Origin: Candidatus Brocadiia bacterium
GTDB lineage: Bacteria > Planctomycetota > Uabimicrobiia > Uabimicrobiales > JABWCH01
DNA length: 40,135 nucleotides
Direction: 5' to 3'
Assembly (NCBI GenBank): GCA_013359215.1
Contig: JABWCH010000085.1
Location: 1-40,135, forward strand
Shown here: positions 16,691 to 24,109 of the stretch, in pieces
Numbering within the stretch: the first letter of the stretch is position 1
How the letters are laid out: the number at the start of each line of letters is the position of its first letter
The notes under the pieces: model-generated
What the model was told of the DNA's origin: nothing
The model's input: only the letters and a program-made list of their open reading frames with translations
Databases searched by the model: none
Made by a program: the position numbers and the translations under genes

Positions 16691-17520
16691 CTAGCGTGTT
16701 CCCCAGAGTTCTTTGGGAAAATCTGATAAATTTTGGCGAAGTTGCTCATGAAGTCGGGAGTTCGATGCAATGATGTTGTTGCCAAACAAATATTCCTTGC
16801 CAAAACTCCAGTCAGTAACCATGCCTTGCGCTTCTTCTACAATAAGGCTTCCAGCAGCAACATCATAAGGCGCGAGTCCCAATTCCCAGTAGGCATCATA
16901 GCGACCACTGGCAACATAAGACAAATCCAGGGCAGCCGAGCCGCATCTGCGGATTCCCTGGGTTAACTTGAGAACATGGGAAAAATTCCCTATGTTCTTG
17001 AAATTATCGCCTTCATGATAGGCAAAGCATGATAGGCAAAGCCTGTTGCCAGCAAAGAATTTTGCAGATCGCCCACTTCAGATACCAAAAGCCTGGATGT
17101 CTGGCCTTGATGGACGAAAAATGCACCCTGGCCTCTCTGCGCATAAAAAAGTTCATCCAAATAAGGGGCATACACAACCCCAACTTCCATTTTTTCCTTG
17201 TATGACATTCCCATAGAAACGCTAAAAAAAGGATGGTCATGAGCAAAGTTGGTCGTTCCATCCAAAGGATCGATATACCACCGATAGCCGCTTGTACCCA
17301 TTGTGTTGGTGTTTTCTTCTCCTAAAATTCCATGCTCAGGGAAATGTTCATTCAATCGGCCTACAATCCATTTCTCTGACTCCAAATCAGCATGAGTCAC
17401 TAGATTTCTTAGCCCCTTCAGGCTAATATGTTTGTCTTTATTCTTTCCAAAATATCTTAGAAGGATTTCTCCAGCTTCTTTTGCTATATTCATTGCAATT
17501 TTTAAATGCTGGCTTTCCAT
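16691..17520 (-). pseudogene. Inositol-monophosphatase family gene, frameshifted by a 14-bp tandem duplication
   Basis: The 5' part (17520 down to about 17030) encodes a phosphatase N-terminal half: GEILLRYFGKNKDK, GEEN, and the metal-binding DPLDGTTNFAHDHPF. The 3' part, in another frame (from about 17015 to 16691), carries SYVASGRYDAYWE and the second metal motif LAPYDVAAGSLIVEEAQG. Between them, 14 bases are repeated exactly in tandem (17015-17042). Removing one unit joins the frames into a 271-aa protein with LATGFAYHEGDNFKN, the expected family sequence. As written, translation stops after about 176 aa, without the second metal site. Family members hydrolyse inositol phosphates, bisphosphates or related sugars. 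This is either a recent null mutation, a reversible length change or an assembly error. Confidence 0.9.
17015..17042. repeat. 14-bp tandem duplication
   Basis: ATGATAGGCAAAGC occurs twice head to tail (17015-17028, 17029-17042) inside the phosphatase gene. The length is not a multiple of 3, which explains the frameshift. Confidence 0.95.
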
Positions 17521-17613
17521 TGTATTTCCTTAATAAGCGTTACGCAGGGATTCTCTGCTCTTTGATAATTAAAGATTTAAAAAAATCTAACCTGGACAAG
17601 CCTCCATCAAAAG

Positions 17614-17670
17614 GAAAGAATAGTCAAGAGCAAAAAAAATCAAGGAGAAAATCTATCTTGACTATCTTTC
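17614..17670. other. Long stem-loop between phosphatase and toxin genes
   Basis: GAAAGAATAGTCAAGA (17614-17629) pairs with TCTTGACTATCTTTC (17656-17670) apart from one bulged A; the loop is 26 bases and A-rich. On the minus strand it follows the toxin stop and precedes the phosphatase start by about 95 bases. It could terminate the toxin-antitoxin transcript, but there is no clean T-run right after the stem, so the role is uncertain. Confidence 0.5.
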
Positions 17671-17687
17671 TGTAAATTTTTAAGGAG

Positions 17688-18169
17688 CTATATACAAATT
17701 TTATCGATGTCTAGCTTTATATTATCTTTTTCCTGGAATGTTTTTAGAAGCTGGGAAATTGCAGAGCGATCTAAAATCATTTTTTCGTAGGATACTTTCA
17801 AAATAGTATAGGTATTGATTGCAATAATTCCTTCTTTTATTGCAATTTCAAATGCTTTTTTATCATTTGTAGCAAAAATAATTTTTCTTTTTTTAGCTAT
17901 CGCGATTGCTTCTAGTTCTCCTTTTCCTAAGACAGGATAGCATATTTTAAATTTTTCAAAAGAGAAATATTCTTCCTCGTCGGCACTAAAGTGATAAATT
18001 GTTTGAAGATTTCTTGAGGAAAGCTATAACCATATTGTAAAGGAACAGAAAGCTCTTCTTTTATTTTTACTGTAATGGCAAAGGAAAAATTGGGTAATAT
18101 TTTAAATAATAGATCAATAGTATCGGACTTGGCAAACAAACTTGCAATATCAGTGTCAAAAATAATCAT
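17688..18169 (-). pseudogene. PIN-domain toxin (DUF3368-like), frameshifted
   Basis: The N-terminal frame (18169 to 17927, 80 aa) starts MIIFDTDIASLFAKSD, with the first PIN aspartate, and runs to EIFKQFITL before leaving frame. The adjacent frame continues from HFSADEEEYFSFEKF through GKGELEAIAIAKKRK and IIFATNDKKAFEIA to a TAG at 17688-17690. These are the central Glu and the second Asp region of PIN ribonucleases. The join is near AAACAATTTATCACTTTAG at about 17988-18006, where a 1- or 2-base indel would restore one ~160-aa protein. The start codon is 1 base after the antitoxin stop. PIN toxins cut RNA; this copy should be inactive unless the frame is corrected or the indel is a sequencing error. 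Confidence 0.8.
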
Positions 18170-18170
18170 T

Positions 18171-18467
18171 TTACTTACCCATCAACGCTTTCATTCCTGA
18201 TTCCATAGTTTTAGAGTCTGGCATATAAAGACAAGCAATAATTCCTCGCATTTTCAATTCTTCTTTGAAGGCTTCCATATCAAGCCCTGCTATTTCTGCG
18301 GCTCGAGATAAAGAAACATTTCCTTTTGTATACAACTCTATCGCTGAGGTAATTTTTAATTCTGGTCTATGTCGAAAAAGGAATCGGATAGCTTCGTTAT
18401 ATAAAGCTTGTTTATCAGGAAAGATACCTGTTTTGATTAAAGCATTGATTTCTTCTTCTAAAATCAT
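18171..18467 (-). CDS. UPF0175-family antitoxin (HTH)
   Basis: A 98-aa protein from the ATG at 18467 (MILEEEINALIKTG). The upstream-extended frame to 18557 is less likely because AAAGGG lies 7 bases before 18467 and the promoter would start transcription at about 18563. The segment GNVSLSRAAEIAGLDMEAFK is the UPF0175 helix-turn-helix, preceded by DKQALYNEAIRFLFRHRPEL. UPF0175 proteins are usually paired with DUF3368 PIN toxins, exactly as here. It should bind and neutralise the toxin and repress the operon. Two CTATAG boxes (18490-18495, 18502-18507) between the promoter and this start are possible operators. Confidence 0.8.
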   Translation of the reverse strand: MILEEEINALIKTGIFPDKQALYNEAIRFLFRHRPELKITSAIELYTKGNVSLSRAAEIAGLDMEAFKEELKMRGIIACLYMPDSKTMESGMKALMGK

Positions 18468-18569
18468 TTTTTTCCCTTTATAAATTTTTCTATAGAATAG
18501 CCTATAGTAACTTCTGCTGTAATTTTCGAAACTCACTTTTAACTTATCGAACGGCATGTATTATATTGC

Positions 18570-18598
18570 ATAATAGTAGAAAATGAACTTTTTGTCAA
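18570..18598 (-). promoter_or_regulatory. Sigma70-type promoter of the toxin-antitoxin operon
   Basis: On the minus strand TTGACA (complement of 18593-18598), a 17-base spacer, then TATTAT (complement of 18570-18575). Consensus -35, optimal spacing and 5 of 6 for the -10. It predicts a leader of about 95 bases before the antitoxin ATG at 18467. Confidence 0.7.
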
Positions 18599-18657
18599 GT
18601 ATTGTAGTTACTCGCATAGATATTTGTGTAAAAATTTGCAAAAGTATAATTTTTTAA

Positions 18658-18838
18658 ATGCTTATGGATTTAGTTCTTAATCTGGATACATCAGAAAAGT
18701 ATTTTATCACGAATTTGGCGAATGGACGAATAGCACGAATAGATCATCTTATTCTTGTTATATGTGTTATTCGTGTCATTCGTGGTTTTAAAATTAGTTC
18801 GTGATTTTAAAATTAGGAGCTAAGTCAATAAGTGTTTT
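18658..18838. repeat. Dispersed palindromic repeat, family 1, copy B
   Basis: About 181 bases, same family as 8001-8163: GCTTATGGATTTAGTTCTTA at the left, GGAGCTAAGTCAATAAG at the right, these ends being imperfect inverted repeats. The shared interior GGATACATCAGAAAAGTATT is nearly base-for-base identical in both copies. Copy B has an extra internal duplication of about 18 bases (TTCGTGATTTTAAAATTAG near 18797). It occupies the middle of the gene-free region between the divergent toxin-antitoxin operon and the solute-binding-protein gene. The remaining bases (18839-19068) contain the purine-rich leader of that gene and no other clear signal. Confidence 0.87.
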
Positions 18839-19068
18839 TTTGTTATTTTTGATCGAGCTATTCACGTCCTCTTAATTTTCCTCAATATATTTCTTGCAAA
18901 AAACAGCGGATATTCTTTGATGTCTTTAGATAGCAATTTTCTTGTTGATTTCTTTTTTATTTTAGGCAATAATAGGCTTTTGTTGTAGAATAAAATTGCA
19001 TTTTTGGGAAAGGAAAATAAACCATGAAAGGGGTAACACCCTGGTATTTTAGAAGAAAGGATATGTTT

Positions 19069-20457
19069 ATGCGAATCCTACTGCTATGCATGGCAGTTTT
19101 CTTTTGTTTCCTGGGTTGTGGGAATCAGAAAAGTGAGTCTTCTGATGAAATCGTTCTCACTGCATGGCTTACCTATAAAGGGCCTGAGAATGAAAAATTC
19201 GAAGAACTCGCCGCAAAATTTTCAAAGGAATATGAAAAAAAGCACAACAAAAAGGTCAAAATCCTTTCTAAGCAAGTTCCTTTTGATGATTTGGTCACCA
19301 ATATCAAAATGTCTTGCCAGAGCAAAAGAACTCCTGATATTGCCAGAGTCGATGTACAGAAAGTTCTGGAACTGGCTTACCATCAGGCAGTTGTCAAACT
19401 GGATACACTCAAAAATTTCGATGCCAAGAATATCGAAGAAAAAGCCAGCCAATACATGCCTGGGCCTTTTAATGTAAATGTTGTGGAAATCAAAAATAAA
19501 AAAGGCGAATTCGAAAAGCATCTTTATGGACTCCCAGAGCAAGCATCCTGTCTGGCCCTTTTTTGGAATAAAAAAATGTTCCGTGCTGTTGCCAATGAAC
19601 TTAGAGCAGCAGGTCTTGACCCAGAAAGAGCACCCAAAACATGGGATGAATTGGTAGAGTATTCTAAAGTTTTAACACGCGATCAATACTATGGTTTCGC
19701 CATGAACAATTCTTTATGGTGGAGCATGCCTTTCTTTGGACTACATAAAGCGCATTTTATCCAGGTTACAGCAGATGGGAAAAAAGTATGCACTTTAGGC
19801 GATGATTTAAGCTGTGCTGCTTTCCAGCTTAAGGTTGATTTATATCTGAAGCATAAAATCGAGGCAGGCGCATGGAGATCAGGTGCTATTGGCCCTGATG
19901 TTGGTTTTTTAAATGAAAAGTATGCCATGATCTTTATGGGGCCTTGGAATGTCCAAAAATTCCAGGAAAAGAATCTGGACTTTGATGTTGCTTTGATCCC
20001 TTCAATATCTAAGGAAAGAGCGCAAAGCCTGGGAATAGATCATGTAGAATCCGCTACCAATGTTGGTGGAAACAGCATGGTTGTTTTTCAAGAGTCTGCT
20101 TATAAAGAAATTGCCTATGATTTCATAAACTATATGTCTTCCTGGGAAACACAGATAGAATGGTGCAAAGCTCTAAAGCAGATCCCTGTTAACAGGAAAG
20201 CCGCCAATATCCTTATGGGAAAAGAAAAACACCCTGGCTATGAAAACATCCAGATCGACCCTATTATCAAGGTCTTTATGGAACAAATCCAATATGCAGT
20301 AGCTCCTCCTCCTGTCCCCATGTATTCTTACATTGAATCCGATGTCTTAAACCCAGAAATGGAGCTTGCCCTTAAAGGCGTAAAAACAGTCAAAAAAGCC
20401 TTTGAAGACGCAGCCAAAAAAATCAACGACAATGTTTTATCTTTAGTGAACGAATAG
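19069..20457 (+). CDS. Extracellular solute-binding lipoprotein, ABC family 1 (sugar type)
   Basis: A 463-aa lipoprotein: signal MRILLLCMAVFFCFLGC with the lipobox Cys at 17. The mature part follows the maltose-binding-protein pattern: VLTAWLTYKGPENEKFEELA, TPDIARVDVQKVLELAY, a hinge region with YGLPEQASCLALFWNKKMF, PKTWDELVEYSKVL, and ATNVGGNSMVVF with YDFINYMSS near the C-terminal half. It should capture a sugar or oligosaccharide for an ABC importer, but no matching permease or ATPase is in the window. The frame is open from 19024; I chose the ATG at 19069 because GAAAGG is 8 bases before it and the signal peptide starts there. Confidence 0.87.
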   Translation: MRILLLCMAVFFCFLGCGNQKSESSDEIVLTAWLTYKGPENEKFEELAAKFSKEYEKKHNKKVKILSKQVPFDDLVTNIKMSCQSKRTPDIARVDVQKVLELAYHQAVVKLDTLKNFDAKNIEEKASQYMPGPFNVNVVEIKNKKGEFEKHLYGLPEQASCLALFWNKKMFRAVANELRAAGLDPERAPKTWDELVEYSKVLTRDQYYGFAMNNSLWWSMPFFGLHKAHFIQVTADGKKVCTLGDDLSCAAFQLKVDLYLKHKIEAGAWRSGAIGPDVGFLNEKYAMIFMGPWNVQKFQEKNLDFDVALIPSISKERAQSLGIDHVESATNVGGNSMVVFQESAYKEIAYDFINYMSSWETQIEWCKALKQIPVNRKAANILMGKEKHPGYENIQIDPIIKVFMEQIQYAVAPPPVPMYSYIESDVLNPEMELALKGVKTVKKAFEDAAKKINDNVLSLVNE

Positions 20458-20543
20458 ACGAAGTTGCTGCTTCAATTTCCATCTGACATTGTTGAGATAG
20501 GCAATCAAAATTAAAAAATAGGATAGGAGTTGCAATGTTTGCA

Positions 20544-20571
20544 AGCTACCAGGGCGATAGTCCTGGTAGCT
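20544..20571. other. Perfect stem-loop in the leader of the PstS-like gene
   Basis: AGCTACCAGG (20544-20553), an 8-base loop, CCTGGTAGCT (20562-20571): a perfect 10-base stem. It lies 86 bases after the solute-binding-protein stop and 24 bases before the PstS-like start. There is no T-run on either strand, so it is a poor intrinsic terminator; it may be an RNA-processing or operator site. Confidence 0.6.
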
Positions 20572-20595
20572 CTTGGCTTTAAGGAATATGCGTTT

Positions 20596-21447
20596 ATGCT
20601 AAAATTTCCATGGTATTTTTTATGCTTTTTATGGATTATCATCCCTGCTTGCGATTTGTCTCCTAAGAAAAATGTCTCTTCTTCTATACACCATAAAGTC
20701 ATTCTTGCTGGATCAACTTCAATAGAGCCTATAGCAGAAAAGCTCGCCGAACACTATATGGAACATCATCCTGGCTATAAAATCGAAGTCCAGGGCGGCG
20801 GTTCTTCGGCTGGCATCCAGGCTGCTAAAATGGGAGCAGCAGACATAGGAATGTCTTCCCGCTCTTTGAAAAAAGAAGAAAAAATTTTCTGGGAACATAC
20901 AATAGCATTCGATGCCATTGTGATTATAATAAACCCTGCAAATGGCATTCAAAATCTCACTCTATCCCAAATCCAAAAAATCTTTTCTTCTCAAATTACT
21001 TGCTGGTCTGACATCGACAAATCAAGATCTGGCAAGATTACTGTGATTACAAGAGAAGAAGGATCGGGTACAAGGGGTGCTTTTGAAGAATTGATCATGC
21101 ACAAAACAGAAATTTCTCCTCGTTGCCTGGTACAAGATTCCACAGGTGCAGTAAGAGAGATCGTTGCTTCTGACCCTAATGCTATTGGGTATGTATCTTT
21201 TGGCGGACTGAATGAACAGGTCAAAGGCGTTTGCATCGAAGGAATACCCCCTAAAATGCAAAACATGATCACAAGCGACCTTTCTCAAAAGTATAGAATC
21301 ATAAGACCCTTTTTGTTTTTAACATCCAAAACTCCTTCTTTGGAATGTATACAGTTTATAGAGTTTATCCAATCCACAGAAGGCCAAAAAATACTCCAGG
21401 AGGAAGGATTGATACCATCCTATGAAAAAATTAGAAAACACGATTAA
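20596..21447 (+). CDS. PstS-like phosphate-binding lipoprotein
   Basis: A 283-aa periplasmic binding protein, probably lipid-anchored: MLKFPWYFLCFLWIIIPAC gives a lipobox-like end at Cys19. The ligand loops match PstS: ILAGSTSIEPIAEKLAEHY, VQGGGSSAGIQAAKMGAADI and VITREEGSGTRGAFEEL. Role: high-affinity phosphate capture. The frame begins at 20530, but the ATG at 20596 starts the signal peptide, with AAGGA 11 bases upstream. The 3' end overlaps pstC by 26 bases, so the two are translationally linked. A paralogue of broader anion specificity cannot be excluded. Confidence 0.87.
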   Translation: MLKFPWYFLCFLWIIIPACDLSPKKNVSSSIHHKVILAGSTSIEPIAEKLAEHYMEHHPGYKIEVQGGGSSAGIQAAKMGAADIGMSSRSLKKEEKIFWEHTIAFDAIVIIINPANGIQNLTLSQIQKIFSSQITCWSDIDKSRSGKITVITREEGSGTRGAFEELIMHKTEISPRCLVQDSTGAVREIVASDPNAIGYVSFGGLNEQVKGVCIEGIPPKMQNMITSDLSQKYRIIRPFLFLTSKTPSLECIQFIEFIQSTEGQKILQEEGLIPSYEKIRKHD

Positions 21448-22276
21448 ATTTTTTTTAATGATGATTGCACTTTCCTCTCTTTCTGCCCTTTTTCTGATTA
21501 CTTTCTTTATATTTATGGAAGGTCTTCCTATACTCTTCAAGCAAGGGGTCTTTGCTTTCATTACAGGACTAAAATGGGCACCAACCAAAGGAAGTTTTGG
21601 TATTTTTCCTATGATTGTTGGTTCTTTTCAGGTTATGTTTGGTGCTATTGTTTTTAGCGTTCCTCTCGCACTCTTATGCGCCATATATCTCGCAGAGTTC
21701 TCATCACCCCTTGCGCGAAATATCATCAAACCATCTATTGAGCTTCTAGCAGGAATACCTTCTGTTGTTTATGGTTTCATAGGAATCCAGGTCATTGTGC
21801 CGATCATTCGCATTGCTTTTGATTGCAGCGGATTTTCTGTACTGGGTTGCTCTATTGTTCTTGGGATCATGGTTCTTCCTACGATCACCAGCATTTCTTT
21901 TGATTCTATTATGGCTGTACCTGTGACCTATCGCCAGGGATCTATCGCACTAGGTGCTACAAAATGGCAAACCGTGAAAATGGTCGTCTTGCCTGCTGCT
22001 CGGACAGGAATCATTGCTGCTATTATTTTAGGAATGGGGAGAGCCATAGGAGAAACCATGGCCGTGATTATGATTGCAGGGAATTCGCTTATCATCCCAG
22101 TCTCTCCGCTTGATCCAGTAAGAACCCTTACAAGCAATATTGCTCTGGAAATGGGATATGCTTCAGGAGAACACCGCCAGGCATTGTTTGCAACAGGAGT
22201 TATTCTGTTCGTCATCATTATGGGCTTGAATTCTTTGGCAAACTATGTTGCGAGTGCCATGTCACGATCCAAATAA
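21422..22276 (+). CDS. pstC: Phosphate ABC transporter permease PstC
   Basis: A 284-aa inner-membrane permease with about six helices and the binding-protein-dependent transport fold. Family features: GLKWAPTKGSFGIFPMIVGS near the N-terminus, IELLAGIPSVVYGFIGI, the EAA loop GSIALGATKWQTVKMVVLPA that contacts the ATPase, and GMGRAIGETMAVIMIAGN. It starts inside pstS. The usual next genes pstA, pstB and phoU are absent: the gene 18 bases downstream is a phage-tail-type hub protein. A PstC needs PstA and PstB for function, so these must be elsewhere or the transporter is incomplete. Confidence 0.92.
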   Translation: MKKLENTIKFFLMMIALSSLSALFLITFFIFMEGLPILFKQGVFAFITGLKWAPTKGSFGIFPMIVGSFQVMFGAIVFSVPLALLCAIYLAEFSSPLARNIIKPSIELLAGIPSVVYGFIGIQVIVPIIRIAFDCSGFSVLGCSIVLGIMVLPTITSISFDSIMAVPVTYRQGSIALGATKWQTVKMVVLPAARTGIIAAIILGMGRAIGETMAVIMIAGNSLIIPVSPLDPVRTLTSNIALEMGYASGEHRQALFATGVILFVIIMGLNSLANYVASAMSRSK

Positions 22277-22294
22277 ACCATGGAGAGAAACAAT

Positions 22295-23344
22295 ATGGGC
22301 GATGTTTTTATTCCTAGTTTTAAAATCGCTGTGAACGGGAGTGCTATTTCAGAAGATTTATGGAATAACATTCATTCTATTACAGTCGAGTCGGAAATCA
22401 ATCTGCCAACCATGTTTAATATAGTCATGGAAGTTCCTGATGAAGAGCTGAAAGAAAATTGGGAAGGGATCGATATGGCTGTGTTTAAACCTGGAAACCC
22501 TGTAAAGATTTCCATGGGCGCAGACGATGCTTTGGAGCTCATGAGCGGAGAAATTACAGCTTTAGACATCAGCTTTGACAGTTCGCCCAAAGTAGAAATA
22601 CGCGGTTACGATAAAATGCACAGGCTGAGGTTTGGAACGAAAACCCGTTCTTTTACGGAAAAGAAGGATAGCGAGATAGTATCCACCATAGCGTCTGAGG
22701 CAGGATTAAGTGCAAATGCCGAAGCAACAACCACGATTTACCCTTATATTTTCCAAAATAACCAAAGCAATTACGCTTTTCTTCTGGAAAGAGCCTATAG
22801 GATAGGATATGAGCTGATGGTGGATAAAGACAAGTTGATTTTCCGTAAGTCTAAAGAAGGCGAAAGCCCTGGCTCTACCTATACCTTTAAATATGGTGTC
22901 AATCTGGAAAGCTTCCATCTTAGCCTGGGTACGCTTATAAGGGGTAGTGAAGTCGAAGTGAGAGGATGGGATATAAAGCAAAAAAAGGAAATTGTCCATA
23001 AGGCAACCGCATCGAATGCCGATAGCAAGATGGGCGGAAGCAAAAGCGGGCATGAGTTTTCCAGTAGCATCAAAGCTTCTCCTATTTCCGTGCTATACGA
23101 TTCTGTCCTGGATGCCAAGGATGCTGAAAATATTGCCAAAGCAATACACAACAATACACTGGAGGCTTTTATCACAGGTGTAGGGCTTTATACTGGCGAT
23201 GTCCAGATCAAGCCAGGCATCACCGTGAAAATAGAAGGCATAGGCGATAAATTCAGCGGCACATACTATGTTTATTCTACAATTCATTCCATGGACTACG
23301 GCAGTTTTAAGACTATATTCAAAGTAAGGAAAACAGGAATATGA
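22295..23344 (+). CDS. Contractile-tail hub protein, gpD/VgrG N-terminal type
   Basis: A 349-aa protein of the phage late-control D / VgrG-hub family (gp27-like). Visible features: FKIAVNGSAISEDLWNNIHS, the strand pattern of the first tube-like beta domain, GEITALDISFDSSPKVEIRG, YDKMHRLRFGTKTRSF, YIFQNNQSNYAFLLERAYRI (the NxxFLxxxA signature of hub proteins), and the C-terminal GIGDKFSGTYYVYSTIHSMD. Hub proteins sit at the tail tip of contractile phages, type VI secretion and extracellular injection systems. The ORF is open from 22280, but GGAGAG lies 8 bases before the ATG at 22295. The stop overlaps the next start (ATGA). Confidence 0.85.
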   Translation: MGDVFIPSFKIAVNGSAISEDLWNNIHSITVESEINLPTMFNIVMEVPDEELKENWEGIDMAVFKPGNPVKISMGADDALELMSGEITALDISFDSSPKVEIRGYDKMHRLRFGTKTRSFTEKKDSEIVSTIASEAGLSANAEATTTIYPYIFQNNQSNYAFLLERAYRIGYELMVDKDKLIFRKSKEGESPGSTYTFKYGVNLESFHLSLGTLIRGSEVEVRGWDIKQKKEIVHKATASNADSKMGGSKSGHEFSSSIKASPISVLYDSVLDAKDAENIAKAIHNNTLEAFITGVGLYTGDVQIKPGITVKIEGIGDKFSGTYYVYSTIHSMDYGSFKTIFKVRKTGI

Positions 23345-24015
23345 ATTTTTTTCCTTTCAGCGATCTTCCTGAAAATGTGAGATTGCCAGGCATTTGTCTG
23401 GGAATAGTAACCAACAACCAAGACCCAGATAAACTAGGCAGAGTTAAGGTAAAGTTCCCGCGCATTAGCCTGGAGCATGAATCAGAATGGGCTAGAGTCG
23501 CTTCCCTTATGGCTGGCAAAGATCGCGGCCTTTTCTTTTTGCCAGAGGTAGACGACGAAGTTCTGGTTATTTTCGAAAATGGCGATATTACAAGACCTTA
23601 TGTCATTGGTGCTCTCTGGAATGGCAAAGATACTCCTCCTTGCACAAACGAAGATGGAAAAAACGACATCCGCCTTATCAAATCACGCAGCGGGCATATT
23701 GTGAGGCTTACGGACAAAGAGGGTGAAGAGAAGATTGAGATTATAGACAAAACAGCCAAGAACAAAATCACAATCGATTGTAAAGAAAATATCATTGCTA
23801 TAGAATGCGAAAAAGACATCAATATAACAGCCAAAGGTGCAATCGCGGTTACAGCAGAAAAAGACATTACCATAACCACCAAAGCCAAATTTGCAGTAGA
23901 TGCTCAGGAAATCGCTCTTGTTTCCAAGGCCAAAGTAGGAATCCAGGGATCGCAAATCGAAGTGAAAGCTTCTGGCAATACCGACATAAAAGGGGCTGCC
24001 ATCAACTTGAACTAA
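23341..24015 (+). CDS. Tail spike protein, gp5/gpV type (OB fold plus beta-helix)
   Basis: A 224-aa partner of the hub. The OB-fold part (about 17-105) contains GICLGIVTNNQDPDKLGRVK, ARVASLMAGKDRGLFFLPEV, DDEVLVIFENGDITRPYVIG and ALWNGKDTPP, as in baseplate assembly protein V and VgrG. From about 120 it turns into short alternating strands (KITIDCKENIIAIECEKDIN, ITAKGAIAVTAEKDITITTK), ending KGAAINLN, a beta-helical needle. Together with the preceding gene it equals a VgrG split in two, a layout known in phage-like injection systems. No PAAR tip, sheath, tube or ATPase gene is present nearby, and no effector domain is fused. Confidence 0.87.
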   Translation: MNFFPFSDLPENVRLPGICLGIVTNNQDPDKLGRVKVKFPRISLEHESEWARVASLMAGKDRGLFFLPEVDDEVLVIFENGDITRPYVIGALWNGKDTPPCTNEDGKNDIRLIKSRSGHIVRLTDKEGEEKIEIIDKTAKNKITIDCKENIIAIECEKDINITAKGAIAVTAEKDITITTKAKFAVDAQEIALVSKAKVGIQGSQIEVKASGNTDIKGAAINLN

Positions 24016-24109
24016 ATTACAATATGCTTGCGTTTTTTCAAATTTCAAGCTATTTCCAGCTTTCAATTAAGCGCAATATCGGCTGCGCCCGATTTGAATT
24101 GAGAAAAAA

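Noticed and set aside
17614..17670. Attachment site or small integron-like element
   Set aside because: No integrase, no second copy in the window, and the stem has no tRNA or core-site similarity.
22706..23287. Minus-strand frames opposite the tail hub gene
   Set aside because: No domain, no start signal, and the plus-strand hub gene has full family motifs.
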